A stretch of DNA of 38,378 nucleotides from contig JACNLP010000060.1 in the NCBI GenBank assembly GCA_014381465.1, positions 1 to 38,378 of the forward strand. The letters run 5' to 3'. Numbering within the stretch: the first letter of the stretch is position 1; each line of letters opens with the position of its first letter. Source of the DNA: Flavobacteriales bacterium (lineage in GTDB: Bacteria; Bacteroidota; Bacteroidia; Flavobacteriales; BACL11). Below, piece after piece: positions 22,882-33,031 of this stretch. The notes under the pieces are model-generated. The model was not told the DNA's origin, searched no databases, and saw only the letters and a list, made by a program, of their open reading frames with translations. Both the position numbers and the translations under genes were made by a program.

Positions 22882-24093
22882 ATGATTCTAATAAAAGACC
22901 TTAAAAACCGCCTAGGGCTTCTTGCGGTTTTAATTTTACTCTCGACAAATACATTTGCACAAACAGAAGGAGAGCAAATATTCAAGCAAAATTGTACGGC
23001 TTGTCATACCATAGGAAATGGGCGTTTGGTCGGACCTGATTTGGAAGGAATAACCAAAAAAAGAGATGCTACTTGGCTCTCTGCTTGGATTACTAATTCA
23101 TCAGAACTTATTGCAAGTGGAGATGCTGATGCTATAGCAATTTTTAAGGAGTACAATAATATTCCAATGACGGCTTATGATTTTTCTGACAAGGAAATGA
23201 AATCCTTATTAGAATATCTTGCTATTGAAGTAGAAGAAGATGTTGCAACTGCTAAAGTAGGAACTGAAGCTACATCAAAAGGAATGAGTAGTACTACATT
23301 ATTACTGATTGTTGCTGTTGTATTATTACTACTAATTTTTGTATTAACCTCTGTAAAAAATAGCTTAAAAGAAAGTTTGCAACAGCCAACTGAAACCGTT
23401 TTTGAAACAATAGAAAATTTCTTTAAAGCAATTTGGGCAAATTCCCCAGCGGTAGTTGCTCTTGTTTTTGTTGTATTTATTATTTTATTAAAAGTAGCAT
23501 TTGATGCCATGATGGGTGTTGGCGTTACTACTAATTATATGCCGGAACAACCTATTGCTTATTCTCATAAAATACATGCTGGTGATAATGGTATTGATTG
23601 TAACTACTGTCATACAGGTGCAAGAAACTCTAAAATGGCGGGCATTCCATCAGCAAATGTATGTATGAATTGTCATACTTATATTTCAAGTGGCTCAACT
23701 ACTGGAGAAACTGAAATTGCAAAAATTTATGATGCTATTGGTTTTGATGTAAAAACAAGAACTTACATTGAAGGGTACGAGCAAAAACCAATTAAGTGGG
23801 TAAGAATTCATAATCTTCCTGACTTATCTTACTTTAACCACTCTCAGCATGTTACTGTTGGTAAAATTGAGTGCCAAGAATGTCATGGTGCTATTGAAGA
23901 AATGGATGTTGTTAGACAAGAAAATGATTTAACAATGGGATGGTGTATTGAGTGTCATAAAGAGACTGAAGTAAAAATGGAGGGTAACGATTACTACACT
24001 TTGATGCATGAGAAAATGAAAGAAAAATATGCTGGGCAAAAAATAACAGTTGATAAAATTGGTGGTTTGGAATGTGGTAAGTGCCATTATTAA
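22882..24093 (+). CDS. actA: Alternative complex III multihaem cytochrome c subunit ActA
   Basis: 403 residues. A signal peptide (about 1-26) is followed by a class I-like mono-haem domain (CTACH at 38-42) and two membrane segments (about 136-156 and 190-212). A pentahaem part follows with CNYCH, CMNCH, CQECH, CIECH and CGKCH, the last at the extreme C-terminus. It accepts electrons from the menaquinol-oxidising complex and passes them towards cytochrome c or oxidase on the periplasmic side. The total of six CxxCH is one more than the classical pentahaem ActA. First gene of actABCDEF. Confidence 0.93.
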   Translation: MILIKDLKNRLGLLAVLILLSTNTFAQTEGEQIFKQNCTACHTIGNGRLVGPDLEGITKKRDATWLSAWITNSSELIASGDADAIAIFKEYNNIPMTAYDFSDKEMKSLLEYLAIEVEEDVATAKVGTEATSKGMSSTTLLLIVAVVLLLLIFVLTSVKNSLKESLQQPTETVFETIENFFKAIWANSPAVVALVFVVFIILLKVAFDAMMGVGVTTNYMPEQPIAYSHKIHAGDNGIDCNYCHTGARNSKMAGIPSANVCMNCHTYISSGSTTGETEIAKIYDAIGFDVKTRTYIEGYEQKPIKWVRIHNLPDLSYFNHSQHVTVGKIECQECHGAIEEMDVVRQENDLTMGWCIECHKETEVKMEGNDYYTLMHEKMKEKYAGQKITVDKIGGLECGKCHY

Positions 24094-24123
24094 AAAAATA
24101 TTTAGATTTAATTTCTATATAAT

Positions 24124-27078
24124 ATGACAAAAGCAAAAAAATATTGGAAGGGTTTAGCAGAGCTAAATAACGATCCGATTGTTGAAAAATTAAGACAAAA
24201 TGAATTTATGGAAGAAATCCCTGTTGATGAGTTTTTAGGCGATAAAGATTTGTCATCTTCTTCCACTTCCCGTAGGGACTTTTTAAAGTTTTTAGGGTTT
24301 ACTACTGCAGCAGCAACCCTTGCAGCTTGCGAAACACCTATTAATAAAGCTATTCCTTATGTTGTAAAACCTGAAGAAATTACTCCTGGGATTGCTAATT
24401 ATTATGCATCTACAATATATGACGGTCATGATTTCGCATCTGTTTTAGTAAAAACAAGAGAAGGAAGACCAATTAAAATTGATCCGAACAAAACTGCTGT
24501 TAATGCTAGAATCCAATCTTCTGTTTTATCTTTATACGATTCTTCAAGATTAAGAAATCCTATGAAAGATGGAGTAGATTCTGATTGGGAAACAGTTGAT
24601 GCAGATATTACTTCTAAATTAAATGAAATTGCTGCTAATGGTGGAAATATTGCTATTTTATCTTCTACTATTATCAGTCCTACTACAGAAAAATTAATTG
24701 CTGACTTTTCTGCAAAATATGGAAATGTAAAGCACATTCAAATGGATGCAGTTTCTTATAGCGGAATGTTGGATGCTAATGAAGCTTCATTTGGTGTAAG
24801 AGCATTGCCAACTTACAATTTTGATAAAGCTGAGGTTATCGTTTCTTTTGGAGCTGACTTTTTAGGAAACTGGTTAAATACTGATTATGCTACTCAATAT
24901 GCTGCTGCAAGAAACCCAAAAAACGGGAAGATGGCAAAGCATTATCAAGTAGAATCTACTTTAAGCCTTACAGGTTCTAATGCGGATGATAGAATTCAGA
25001 TTAAGCCATCAGAACAAGCTGGTTTATTATCTAACTTATACAATGCCTTAAATGGTAGTACAGCAGATAGTAGAATTGCTAAATTAGCAAATGACCTTTT
25101 AAATAATAAAGGAAAATCGTTAGTTGTTTGTAATAGTAATGAGCCGCAAGTTCAAACTTTAGTAAATGCTATTAATAATATTCTAGGAAATTATGAAAAC
25201 ACATTAACTCTATCGTCCCCTTCTTATTTAAAGAAAGGAAATGATACTGATGTTGCAACTTTAATTTCTGACATGAATGCAGGAAATATTGATGCACTTA
25301 TAACTTATAATGTAAATCCATCTTACACTTTGGCAAATGCGGATGAATTTAATACAGGACTTGCAAAAGTTGGACTGAAAGTTTCTACTTCATTATATAT
25401 GGATGAAACGGCAACTAAGATGGATTATGTTTGTCCGGATAACCATAACCTAGAAAGTTGGGGAGATGCAAATCCATCTCATGGAACATACACTTTAATG
25501 CAACCTACAATTAATCCATTATTTAACGGAAGACAATTTCAAGATTCTTTACTTTCTTGGTCTGGGTCTGATACAAAATATTACGATTATTTAAAAAATT
25601 ACCATTCTGATAATTGGGAACAAAAATTACATGATGGGTATTCTAGTGAAGTTAAGAGTGCAATAATTCTAAAAAAAATAAATGCAGTTACTCCATCCTT
25701 CAAATTAGTAAAATCAGATGCAATTGAATTTGAAATTTCTGAGAAAATCTCAATGGGAGATGGTTCTGGGGCGAATAACCCATGGTTACAAGAATTACCT
25801 GACCCTCTTTCAAGAGCATGTTGGGATAATTACTTAACTATGTCAGCTTCTACTGCTCGTGATTTAGGAATTACAAACTGGAATATTTCTAATGGTGCCT
25901 TAAATGGTAACATGGTAAACATTACTGTAAATGGAACTACTTATAATAATGTTCCTGTAATGATTCAGCCAGGGCAAGCAGTAGGTACTGTTGCTATGGC
26001 AGTTGGTTATGGTAGAACAGCAGCAGGAAAATGTGGTGATGGAATCGGATTTAATGCATTTGCATTAGGAAATGGAGAGGCTATCATTGAAGTTGTTGGA
26101 GGTGAATACGAATTTGCGGCTACTCAATTGCATCATACTATGATGGGGAGAGATATTGTAAAGGAAACTACTCTTGCTGACTTTATAAATGACCCTACAT
26201 CAGGAAACGAAACGGTATTATACGCTACTCATGATGGAAATAAACCTGCTGACCAAGTTACTCTTTGGGATGAATTTGATCATTCTACTGGTCATTTCTG
26301 GAATATGTCAATTGATTTAACTTCTTGTATTGGTTGTGCAGCTTGTGTTATTTCTTGTCATGCTGAAAATAATGTGCCAGTTGTAGGAAAAGAAGAAGTA
26401 AGAAAATCAAGAGATATGCATTGGCTCAGAATTGATAGGTATTTCTCTTCTGATATGACTAAAGAATTATCGGCAGAAGAAAAAATATCAGCTATTGATA
26501 TGTATGCTGAAATGGAAGAACCATCAGCAAATCCAGAAACGGTTTATCAACCAGTAATGTGTCAACATTGTAATCATGCTCCTTGTGAAACTGTTTGTCC
26601 TGTTGCGGCAACTTCTCATAGTGCAGAAGGACAAAACCATATGGCTTATAACAGATGTGTGGGTACGAGATATTGTGCAAATAACTGTCCTTATAAAGTT
26701 AGAAGATTTAACTGGTTCCAATATTCAGAGAACGATAAGTTTGATTTCAATATGAATGATGACTATGGTAAAATGGTATTGAATCCTGATGTAGTTGTTC
26801 GTTCAAGAGGAGTAATTGAAAAATGTAGTATGTGTATCCAAAAAATTCAAGAGATAAAATTGGAAGCTAAAAAAGCAGGGAAAACTGTGAAAGATGAGGA
26901 TGCACAAACGGCTTGTTCATCAGCTTGTCCTACTAATGCGATTGTATTTGGTGATGTAAATGATGTATCACATGAGGTATCAAAATTAAAAGATGACCCT
27001 AGAAAATACGATTTATTAGAGCATTTGAATATTGCTCCATCTGTATTCTATCAAACAAAAATTAGAAATAAAGCTTAA
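24124..27078 (+). CDS. actB: Alternative complex III iron-sulfur subunit ActB (fused B1-B2)
   Basis: 984 residues. A Tat-like signal (SRRDFLKFLGF, Arg50-Arg51) precedes a lipobox-like AATLAAC69. Residues about 75-720 match a molybdopterin-oxidoreductase-like domain, which in ActB carries no cofactor. From about 730 a ferredoxin-like domain carries four cysteine groups: CIGCAACVISC, CQHCNHAPCETVCP, CVGTRYCANNCP and CSMCIQKIQ with ACSSACP. Family knowledge assigns three [4Fe-4S] and one [3Fe-4S] cluster. Periplasmic side, membrane-anchored. Confidence 0.94.
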   Translation: MTKAKKYWKGLAELNNDPIVEKLRQNEFMEEIPVDEFLGDKDLSSSSTSRRDFLKFLGFTTAAATLAACETPINKAIPYVVKPEEITPGIANYYASTIYDGHDFASVLVKTREGRPIKIDPNKTAVNARIQSSVLSLYDSSRLRNPMKDGVDSDWETVDADITSKLNEIAANGGNIAILSSTIISPTTEKLIADFSAKYGNVKHIQMDAVSYSGMLDANEASFGVRALPTYNFDKAEVIVSFGADFLGNWLNTDYATQYAAARNPKNGKMAKHYQVESTLSLTGSNADDRIQIKPSEQAGLLSNLYNALNGSTADSRIAKLANDLLNNKGKSLVVCNSNEPQVQTLVNAINNILGNYENTLTLSSPSYLKKGNDTDVATLISDMNAGNIDALITYNVNPSYTLANADEFNTGLAKVGLKVSTSLYMDETATKMDYVCPDNHNLESWGDANPSHGTYTLMQPTINPLFNGRQFQDSLLSWSGSDTKYYDYLKNYHSDNWEQKLHDGYSSEVKSAIILKKINAVTPSFKLVKSDAIEFEISEKISMGDGSGANNPWLQELPDPLSRACWDNYLTMSASTARDLGITNWNISNGALNGNMVNITVNGTTYNNVPVMIQPGQAVGTVAMAVGYGRTAAGKCGDGIGFNAFALGNGEAIIEVVGGEYEFAATQLHHTMMGRDIVKETTLADFINDPTSGNETVLYATHDGNKPADQVTLWDEFDHSTGHFWNMSIDLTSCIGCAACVISCHAENNVPVVGKEEVRKSRDMHWLRIDRYFSSDMTKELSAEEKISAIDMYAEMEEPSANPETVYQPVMCQHCNHAPCETVCPVAATSHSAEGQNHMAYNRCVGTRYCANNCPYKVRRFNWFQYSENDKFDFNMNDDYGKMVLNPDVVVRSRGVIEKCSMCIQKIQEIKLEAKKAGKTVKDEDAQTACSSACPTNAIVFGDVNDVSHEVSKLKDDPRKYDLLEHLNIAPSVFYQTKIRNKA

Positions 27079-27088
27079 TATATTTAAT

Positions 27089-28468
27089 ATGCAAAAAGAA
27101 GCAGAAATTAGAGATCCGTTAATACTTGGTAAAAAATCTTACCATGATATTACAAAAGATATAGCAAGACCTGTTGAGGGGAAAGCTAATAAATATTGGT
27201 GGATATTATTTTCATTATCATTCGGATTATTCCTTTGGGGAGTACTCTCAATGGCATATACGGTTGGTACTGGAATAGGGGCTTGGGGACTGAATAAAAC
27301 AGTAAACTGGGCATGGGATATTACAAACTTTGTTTGGTGGATTGGTATTGGGCATGCAGGAACATTAATCTCAGCAGTACTTTTATTATTCCGTCAAAAA
27401 TGGAGAATGTCAATTAACCGTTCAGCTGAGGCAATGACAATTTTTGGAGTATTACAGGCATCATTATTTCCAATCATACACATGGGAAGACCATGGCTTG
27501 CTTATTATGTATTCCCAATTCCAAATCAGTTTGGATCGCTTTGGGTAAACTTTAACTCTCCACTGCTTTGGGATGTATTTGCTATTTCTACTTATTTTTC
27601 TGTATCACTTGTATTCTGGTACATTGGTTTAATCCCTGATTTTGCAATGCTTAGAGATAGGTTCAGTGAAAAAACAGCACCAATGAAAAAGAAATTATAT
27701 TCATTTCTTTCATTTGGTTGGAGCGGAAAAGCAAAACATTGGCAAAGGTTTGAGGAAGTTTCCTTAGTACTTGCAGGGCTTGCAACTCCACTTGTATTTT
27801 CAGTACACTCTATTGTAAGTATGGATTTTGCTACTTCTGTAATTCCAGGTTGGCATACTACTATTTTTCCTCCTTACTTTGTTTTAGGAGCATTATTCTC
27901 TGGTTTTGCCATGGTAGAAACGCTTCTTATAATTATGAGAAAAGTAGTGAGTTTAGAATCCTACATTACTATTAAGCATATTGAATATATGAATATAATC
28001 ATCTTACTTACTGGCTCACTTGTAGGCACTGCTTATATTACAGAACTTTTTATGTCATGGTATTCTGGTGTTGAATTTGAGCAGTATGCATTTATTAATA
28101 GAGCAACTGGTCCTTATTGGTGGGCTTATATGATTATGATGTCTTGCAATGTACTTACTCCTCAGCTATATTGGTTTAAAAAAATAAGAACATCATTTGT
28201 AGCAACATTTATCCTTTCGATTTTTGTAAATATTGGCATGTGGTTCGAGCGTTTTGTAATTATTGTTACATCTTTACATAGAGATTTCTTACCATCATCA
28301 TGGAGTATGTTCTCGCCTTCATTTATTGATATAGGAATCTATTTAGGAACAATAGGGTTTTTCTTCACTCTGTTTTTACTATACGCAAGAACTTTCCCAG
28401 TAATTGCTCAAGCAGAATTAAAAACTATTGTTAAATCTTCAGGTTCAGAATATAAAAACAAAAAATAA
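27089..28468 (+). CDS. actC: Alternative complex III membrane subunit ActC (NrfD-like)
   Basis: 459 residues from the ATG at 27089, 10 bases after actB; an earlier in-frame start at 27032 lies inside actB and is not needed. About ten membrane helices. Marks of the NrfD/ActC family include RPVEGKANKYWW, WWIGIGHAGTLISA and HMGRPWLAYY. This integral subunit contributes the menaquinol site and probably a proton path. Its TAA overlaps the actD start by one base (TAATG). Confidence 0.95.
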   Translation: MQKEAEIRDPLILGKKSYHDITKDIARPVEGKANKYWWILFSLSFGLFLWGVLSMAYTVGTGIGAWGLNKTVNWAWDITNFVWWIGIGHAGTLISAVLLLFRQKWRMSINRSAEAMTIFGVLQASLFPIIHMGRPWLAYYVFPIPNQFGSLWVNFNSPLLWDVFAISTYFSVSLVFWYIGLIPDFAMLRDRFSEKTAPMKKKLYSFLSFGWSGKAKHWQRFEEVSLVLAGLATPLVFSVHSIVSMDFATSVIPGWHTTIFPPYFVLGALFSGFAMVETLLIIMRKVVSLESYITIKHIEYMNIIILLTGSLVGTAYITELFMSWYSGVEFEQYAFINRATGPYWWAYMIMMSCNVLTPQLYWFKKIRTSFVATFILSIFVNIGMWFERFVIIVTSLHRDFLPSSWSMFSPSFIDIGIYLGTIGFFFTLFLLYARTFPVIAQAELKTIVKSSGSEYKNKK

Positions 28469-28989
28469 TGAGTACAAATACACTATACGGAATTTTTGAT
28501 GATGAGGAAGTTTTGCTTTCCTCAGTAAAAGAAATTCGTGCAAATAATATTGAGATTAAGGAAGTTTATTCTCCTTTCCCAATTCATGGTTTAGATAAAG
28601 CATTAGGATTAAAAGAAACTAGAATGGCTATAACTGCTTTTATTTATGGATGTTTGGGTTTAACACTAGGAAGTTTAATGATTTATTATATGATGCAAAT
28701 TGATTGGCCACAAAATATTGGTGGAAAACCAAATTGGTCGTTCTATCATAATCTACCTGCATTTGTTCCTGTTCTTTTTGAGTGTGTTGTTTTATTTGCC
28801 GCTCATTTAATGTCTATTACATACTTAATAAGAAACGGTCTTTACCCTGGAGGAAAATCAGATTCTCCTGATGAGAGAACTACTGACGATAAATTTTTGA
28901 TGGAAATCCAGGTGGAAGGAGATGCAACTATTATAAAAGAAATGCTTACTAAAACTGGAGCAACTGAAATTAACGAAAAAGAAGCTTAG
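28468..28989 (+). CDS. actD: Alternative complex III subunit ActD (DUF3341)
   Basis: 173 residues. The N-terminal soluble part (YGIFDDEEVLLSSVKEIR) is typical of DUF3341. It is followed by two membrane helices (about 52-75 and 95-120) and a small C-terminal domain (TTDDKFLMEIQVEGDATIIKE). A structural subunit of the complex with no cofactor motif. Overlaps actC by one base. Confidence 0.93.
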   Translation: MSTNTLYGIFDDEEVLLSSVKEIRANNIEIKEVYSPFPIHGLDKALGLKETRMAITAFIYGCLGLTLGSLMIYYMMQIDWPQNIGGKPNWSFYHNLPAFVPVLFECVVLFAAHLMSITYLIRNGLYPGGKSDSPDERTTDDKFLMEIQVEGDATIIKEMLTKTGATEINEKEA

Positions 28990-28992
28990 ATT

Positions 28993-29577
28993 ATGAATAA
29001 TGTTATTTTAAAAATTGGATTATTAGCAGGAGTTATCTTCCTATCGGCTTGTACTGGTGGGGATTCAAGCCCTGGTTATGAGTTTATGCCAAACATGTAC
29101 CGTTCAGCATCATTGGAAACTTATGGTGAAAATACAATTACAGGAATGAATGCTTTGCAACCTGTTGAAGGGACTGTAGCAAGAGGACATCTTTCTACAT
29201 TTAACTATGACGAAACTTTAGAAGGGTACTTATCAGCTGGAGAAAATGCTGTAAATCCAATAAAAAATACACCAGAAAATATGGCGGATGGTAAAGCACT
29301 TTACGGGATGTTTTGTGAGCATTGTCATGGTAAAACTGGCGCAGGAGATGGTACTGTAATGCACGCTCTTTACTCAGCAGTGCCTCATTATAATGACAAT
29401 AAATTATTAAGAAGGTGTAATTTACCAATGTGTGATTTAAAAGCAGGGCATATTTTTCATGCAATTACTTTCGGATTAAACTCTATGGGACCACATGCAT
29501 CACAAATTAATGAAGAGGAAAGATGGAAAATAACTCTTTACATACAAGAAGAATTACAACATTACGGATTAGAATAA
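28993..29577 (+). CDS. actE: Alternative complex III mono-haem lipoprotein cytochrome ActE
   Basis: 194 residues. Lipoprotein signal with lipobox LSAC (Cys20). One haem motif, CEHCHGKTGAGDG, in a class I cytochrome c fold. The Met ligand is probably in the LNSMGPHA segment. A pair of extra cysteines (CNLPMC) lies between them and could form a disulfide. It takes electrons out of the complex towards a soluble cytochrome or oxidase. Confidence 0.93.
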   Translation: MNNVILKIGLLAGVIFLSACTGGDSSPGYEFMPNMYRSASLETYGENTITGMNALQPVEGTVARGHLSTFNYDETLEGYLSAGENAVNPIKNTPENMADGKALYGMFCEHCHGKTGAGDGTVMHALYSAVPHYNDNKLLRRCNLPMCDLKAGHIFHAITFGLNSMGPHASQINEEERWKITLYIQEELQHYGLE

Positions 29578-29589
29578 AAAATAAAAAAG

Positions 29590-30780
29590 ATGTTTACAAT
29601 AGATAAAAAAGCAAAAAATCTTTCAATGGCACTTATGGCTATTGGACTAGTTGCACTAATTTTTGGATTTGTTTCGAATCCGCATGACACATGGCCAGCA
29701 TTATTATTTAACACTTATTTCTATTTAGGGATATCAGTATTTGCTGTATTTTTTGTAGCAATGCAATATGTTTCTGAGGCAGGATGGTCAATTGTTCTTA
29801 AAAGAGTGCCGGAAGCAATTATGGGTGCACTACCTGTATTTAGTTTTATTATGTTGTTTATAATAGTTGCTGCTACAAGTCATTTTGGAGGAAATCATAT
29901 TTACCATTGGTTGCAGGAAGGAATCATGGATCCTGCAAGCGATCATTACGATAAAATACTTGCCGGTAAAGAGCCTTACTTAAATGCTACTTTCTTTATT
30001 GCAAGAACTAGTATTTATCTTATAATTTGGAATTATTTTGCTGAGAAATTAAGAAAACTATCCATTTTAGAGGATAAGCAAGGAGGTACAGGAAGTCATT
30101 TTAAAAGTGTAAGTACTTCTGCTTGGTTCATGGTTTTCTTTGCGGTAACTTCTGCAATGGCTTCTTGGGATTGGATCATGTCCATTGACGCCCATTGGTT
30201 CTCTACTATTTTTGGATGGTATGTGTTTGCAGAATGGGCTGCAATTGGATTTACAACTATTTTATTATTTACTCTTTACTTGCAAAGACAAGGTTATTTA
30301 AAAGATGTTAATGAAAGTCATATTCATGATTTAGGAAAATGGGTATTTGCATTCTCATTGGTTTGGACTTATATTTGGTTCTCTCAATTTATGCTTATCT
30401 GGTATTCCAATATCCCTGAGGAAGTAACTTATTACACTGCAAGATTGGAAGTTGAAAATTATAAATTCTTATTTTGGTTTTCTATGTTGATTAACTTCAT
30501 CCTTCCTATCATTTTACTAATGAGTAGAGATGCAAAAAGAAATAATGGAAGATTGATTTTTGTAAGTATTTTCATCCTAATCGGTCATTGGTTAAATTCT
30601 TATTTGCTTGTTACGCCAGGAACTTTAAATACTCATGGTCATATTGGGTTTACTGAAGTAGGAATTGGTCTTGGATTTGCAGGATTATTAATATATCTAA
30701 CGCTTTACACTTTAGCAAAAGAGCCGTTGGAAGCTAAAAATCATCCAATGCTTGATGAGTCTAAACATTTACATACATAA
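29590..30780 (+). CDS. actF: Alternative complex III membrane subunit ActF
   Basis: 396 residues with about ten membrane helices, the second NrfD-like subunit. Family-like stretches include HFGGNHIYHWLQEG, SWDWIMSIDAHWFSTIFGWYVF, YIWFSQFMLIWYSNIPEE and IGHWLNSYLLVTPGTL. Last gene of the operon. In many Bacteroidota cytochrome oxidase genes follow here; in this window the operon ends with a strong terminator. Confidence 0.94.
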   Translation: MFTIDKKAKNLSMALMAIGLVALIFGFVSNPHDTWPALLFNTYFYLGISVFAVFFVAMQYVSEAGWSIVLKRVPEAIMGALPVFSFIMLFIIVAATSHFGGNHIYHWLQEGIMDPASDHYDKILAGKEPYLNATFFIARTSIYLIIWNYFAEKLRKLSILEDKQGGTGSHFKSVSTSAWFMVFFAVTSAMASWDWIMSIDAHWFSTIFGWYVFAEWAAIGFTTILLFTLYLQRQGYLKDVNESHIHDLGKWVFAFSLVWTYIWFSQFMLIWYSNIPEEVTYYTARLEVENYKFLFWFSMLINFILPIILLMSRDAKRNNGRLIFVSIFILIGHWLNSYLLVTPGTLNTHGHIGFTEVGIGLGFAGLLIYLTLYTLAKEPLEAKNHPMLDESKHLHT

Positions 30781-30804
30781 AATTGTATTGTTAATATAAA
30801 TTTG

Positions 30805-30832
30805 AAGGGCTAGTATTTCTAGCCCTTTTTTT
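30805..30832 (+). terminator. Terminator of the act operon
   Basis: A 9-bp stem (AAGGGCTAG / CTAGCCCTT), five-base loop TATTT, and seven T at 30826-30832. It lies 24 bases after actF. The ruvB -7 element starts 15 bases later. Confidence 0.9.
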
Positions 30833-30847
30833 ATGAATTACTTTGCT

Positions 30848-30855
30848 TACATTTG
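30848..30855 (+). promoter_or_regulatory. -7 element (TACATTTG) of ruvB-queG
   Basis: Exact TAnnTTTG ending 8 bases before the ruvB ATG at 30864, so the leader would be about 4 bases. No TTG is seen at the -33 distance because that region is the act terminator. Confidence 0.5.
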
Positions 30856-30863
30856 CTTTTCTA

Positions 30864-31889
30864 ATGAATGAAGAATTAAATCCTAATATCGAAAACCTTT
30901 CTGAAGAAGAAATTGTATTTGAGCATGCCCTACGCCCAAAGCAATTTGATGATTTTTTTGGACAAGAGCAAATTGTAGAAAATCTTAAAGTTTTTATTGA
31001 AGCGGCAAGCAGGAGAAATGATGCACTTGACCACACCCTTTTGCACGGCCCTCCCGGGCTTGGTAAAACTACTTTGGCATATATTATAGCTAACGAATTA
31101 GGCGTAAATATCAAAACTACTTCTGGACCTGTATTGGATAAGCCTGGAGATTTGGCTGGTTTGCTTACCAGTTTAGAAGAAAGAGATGTACTGTTTATTG
31201 ATGAGATTCATAGATTAAATCCAATAATTGAAGAGTATCTATATTCTGCAATGGAAGATTTTCAAATTGATATTATGATTGAATCTGGACCGAATGCGCG
31301 TTCAGTTCAATTACAAATAAATCCCTTTACACTTATTGGCGCTACTACTCGTTCGGGTTTGCTTACCTCACCACTTAGAGCCCGATTTGGAATAAATTCT
31401 CGCCTTTCTTATTATCCTTCCGAATTATTATCAGGAATTGTAAATCGATCTGCTTCTATATTAGATGTTGGTATTACAAAAGATGCAGCAAATGAAATAG
31501 CCAAAAGAAGTAGAGGAACGCCAAGAATTTCAAATGCAATACTCAGAAGAATCCGTGATTTTGCACAAATAAAAGGAGATGGAAGTATCAATTTAGATAT
31601 AACCAATTCCTCTTTAAAAGCCCTAAATGTAGATGCTCACGGACTAGATGAAATGGACAATAGAGTTCTTTTGGCTATTATCGATAAATTTGGAGGTGGC
31701 CCTGTTGGGATAAGTACAATTGCTACTGCAGTTGGCGAGCAAGCAGATACTATTGAGGAAGTCTATGAGCCGTATTTAATTCAGGAAGGTTATTTAATGC
31801 GAACTCCAAGAGGCAGACAAGCGACTGAAAAAGCATTCAAGCATTTGGGTAAAACAGGACCAACAAAGCAAACAGATTTGTTTGATTAA
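30864..31889 (+). CDS. ruvB: Holliday junction branch-migration ATPase RuvB
   Basis: 341 residues from the ATG at 30864; an upstream TTG at 30843 would place the -7 box inside the gene. A hexameric AAA+ motor that drives branch migration with RuvA in recombination repair. Walker A is GPPGLGKTT (62-70) and Walker B is [29 protein letters not shown] carries sensor 1 and the arginine finger. The winged-helix end has [18 protein letters not shown] and [12 protein letters not shown]. queG follows after 2 bases. Confidence 0.96.
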   Translation: MNEELNPNIENLSEEEIVFEHALRPKQFDDFFGQEQIVENLKVFIEAASRRNDALDHTLLHGPPGLGKTTLAYIIANELGVNIKTTSGPVLDKPGDLAGLLTSLEERDVLFIDEIHRLNPIIEEYLYSAMEDFQIDIMIESGPNARSVQLQINPFTLIGATTRSGLLTSPLRARFGINSRLSYYPSELLSGIVNRSASILDVGITKDAANEIAKRSRGTPRISNAILRRIRDFAQIKGDGSINLDITNSSLKALNVDAHGLDEMDNRVLLAIIDKFGGGPVGISTIATAVGEQADTIEEVYEPYLIQEGYLMRTPRGRQATEKAFKHLGKTGPTKQTDLFD

Positions 31890-31891
31890 AA

Positions 31892-32836
31892 ATGCTCTCT
31901 GAACATCATACTTTTTTATTAAAAGAAAAAGCCAAAGAATTGGGCTTTACTTTTTGCAAAGTATCCAAAGCAGATTTTTTACATAAAGAAGCCCTGCAAT
32001 TAGAACGGTGGCTTGCAAAAGATTACCATGGAGAGATGAGCTATATGGAAAATCATTTTGATAAAAGGCTCGACCCAAGATTATTAGTAGATGGGGCAAA
32101 GTCAGTTATTTCATTAGCATATAATTATTATTCAACTGCAAAGCAAGAGGATAAAAATGCACCTAAAATATCTATGTATGCTTATGGGAAGGACTACCAT
32201 AAAGTAGTAAAGAAAAAATTAAAATTACTTTTTGAGTTTTTGCAAGATGAGATTGGAGATATTAATGGTCGCTATTTTGTGGATTCAGCTCCTGTATTAG
32301 AAAAAACTTGGGCAAAGAAAAGTGGTATTGGCTGGATTGGTAAACACACTAACTTAATAAGTAAAAAGCAGGGTTCCTATTTTTTCTTAGCGGAACTTAT
32401 TGTAGATGTTCCTTTTATATATGATGCCCCAATAAATGATTATTGTGGAACATGCACAAAATGCATTGACGCTTGCCCAACAGATGCGATTACCGAGCCT
32501 TATGTATTGGATGGCAGTAAATGCATATCTTATTTTACGATTGAACTGAAAAATTCTATTCCAAAAAATGTGAATGGTAAGTTTGAAAATTGGATGTTTG
32601 GCTGTGATATTTGCCAAATTGTTTGCCCATGGAATAAATTTTCAATGCCTCATAATGAGCCTGATTTTCTGCCGAAAAAAGAATTATTATCGCTTAAAAA
32701 AGAAGATTGGGAAAATCTAAGGGAAGAGAAATTTGAGAAAATTTTTGAAGGCTCAGCAGTAAAACGAACAGGCTTTAAAGGTCTAAAAAGAAATATAGAA
32801 TTTATTAAGAAACCTGGTCGAACACTTCCAGGATAA
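31892..32836 (+). CDS. queG: Epoxyqueuosine reductase
   Basis: 314 residues. Reduces epoxyqueuosine to queuosine in tRNA using a cobalamin cofactor and two [4Fe-4S] clusters. Cluster ligands: C185-x2-C188-x2-C191-x3-C195-P, then C211 and C238-x2-C241-x3-C245-[22 protein letters not shown] (Asp131) is the family's catalytic and cobalamin-binding segment. Its last 32 bases overlap the convergent small gene at 32805-32990. It is probably co-transcribed with ruvB. Confidence 0.95.
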   Translation: MLSEHHTFLLKEKAKELGFTFCKVSKADFLHKEALQLERWLAKDYHGEMSYMENHFDKRLDPRLLVDGAKSVISLAYNYYSTAKQEDKNAPKISMYAYGKDYHKVVKKKLKLLFEFLQDEIGDINGRYFVDSAPVLEKTWAKKSGIGWIGKHTNLISKKQGSYFFLAELIVDVPFIYDAPINDYCGTCTKCIDACPTDAITEPYVLDGSKCISYFTIELKNSIPKNVNGKFENWMFGCDICQIVCPWNKFSMPHNEPDFLPKKELLSLKKEDWENLREEKFEKIFEGSAVKRTGFKGLKRNIEFIKKPGRTLPG

Positions 32837-32990
32837 TATTTTTATATTGGGAAAAAGTTGTTAGTGCCCAAATTTTTAAATGAGATAATTCTTTTTGGCT
32901 TACCCACCTTATGCTTTTCTGCAACTCTTTTTTAAATAACTTTTTATCGAAACTGACTTTATTGAGTACTTTTTTACTGAATTCTAACAT
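32805..32990 (-). CDS. Conserved small helical protein of unknown function
   Basis: 61 residues, ATG start. Basic and helical: [20 protein letters not shown], then [18 protein letters not shown] and a final VFDQVS. The pattern 'FSKK-L-KVSFD--LF-KEL-K' is one I associate with short conserved Bacteroidota proteins, but I know no function. It lies 41 bases downstream of ubiX on the same strand, so it may end that operon. It overlaps the queG 3' end by 32 bases in the convergent sense. Confidence 0.65.
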   Translation of the reverse strand: MLEFSKKVLNKVSFDKKLFKKELQKSIRWVSQKELSHLKIWALTTFSQYKNIILEVFDQVS

Positions 32991-33031
32991 AATTTATTTT
33001 TATCTCTAACAATAACACAAAGTTGGTCAAA

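Noticed and set aside
30791-31114. 107-residue minus-strand open frame over the act terminator and ruvB start
   Set aside because: It is a shadow of ruvB codons. It crosses a terminator and has no family resemblance.
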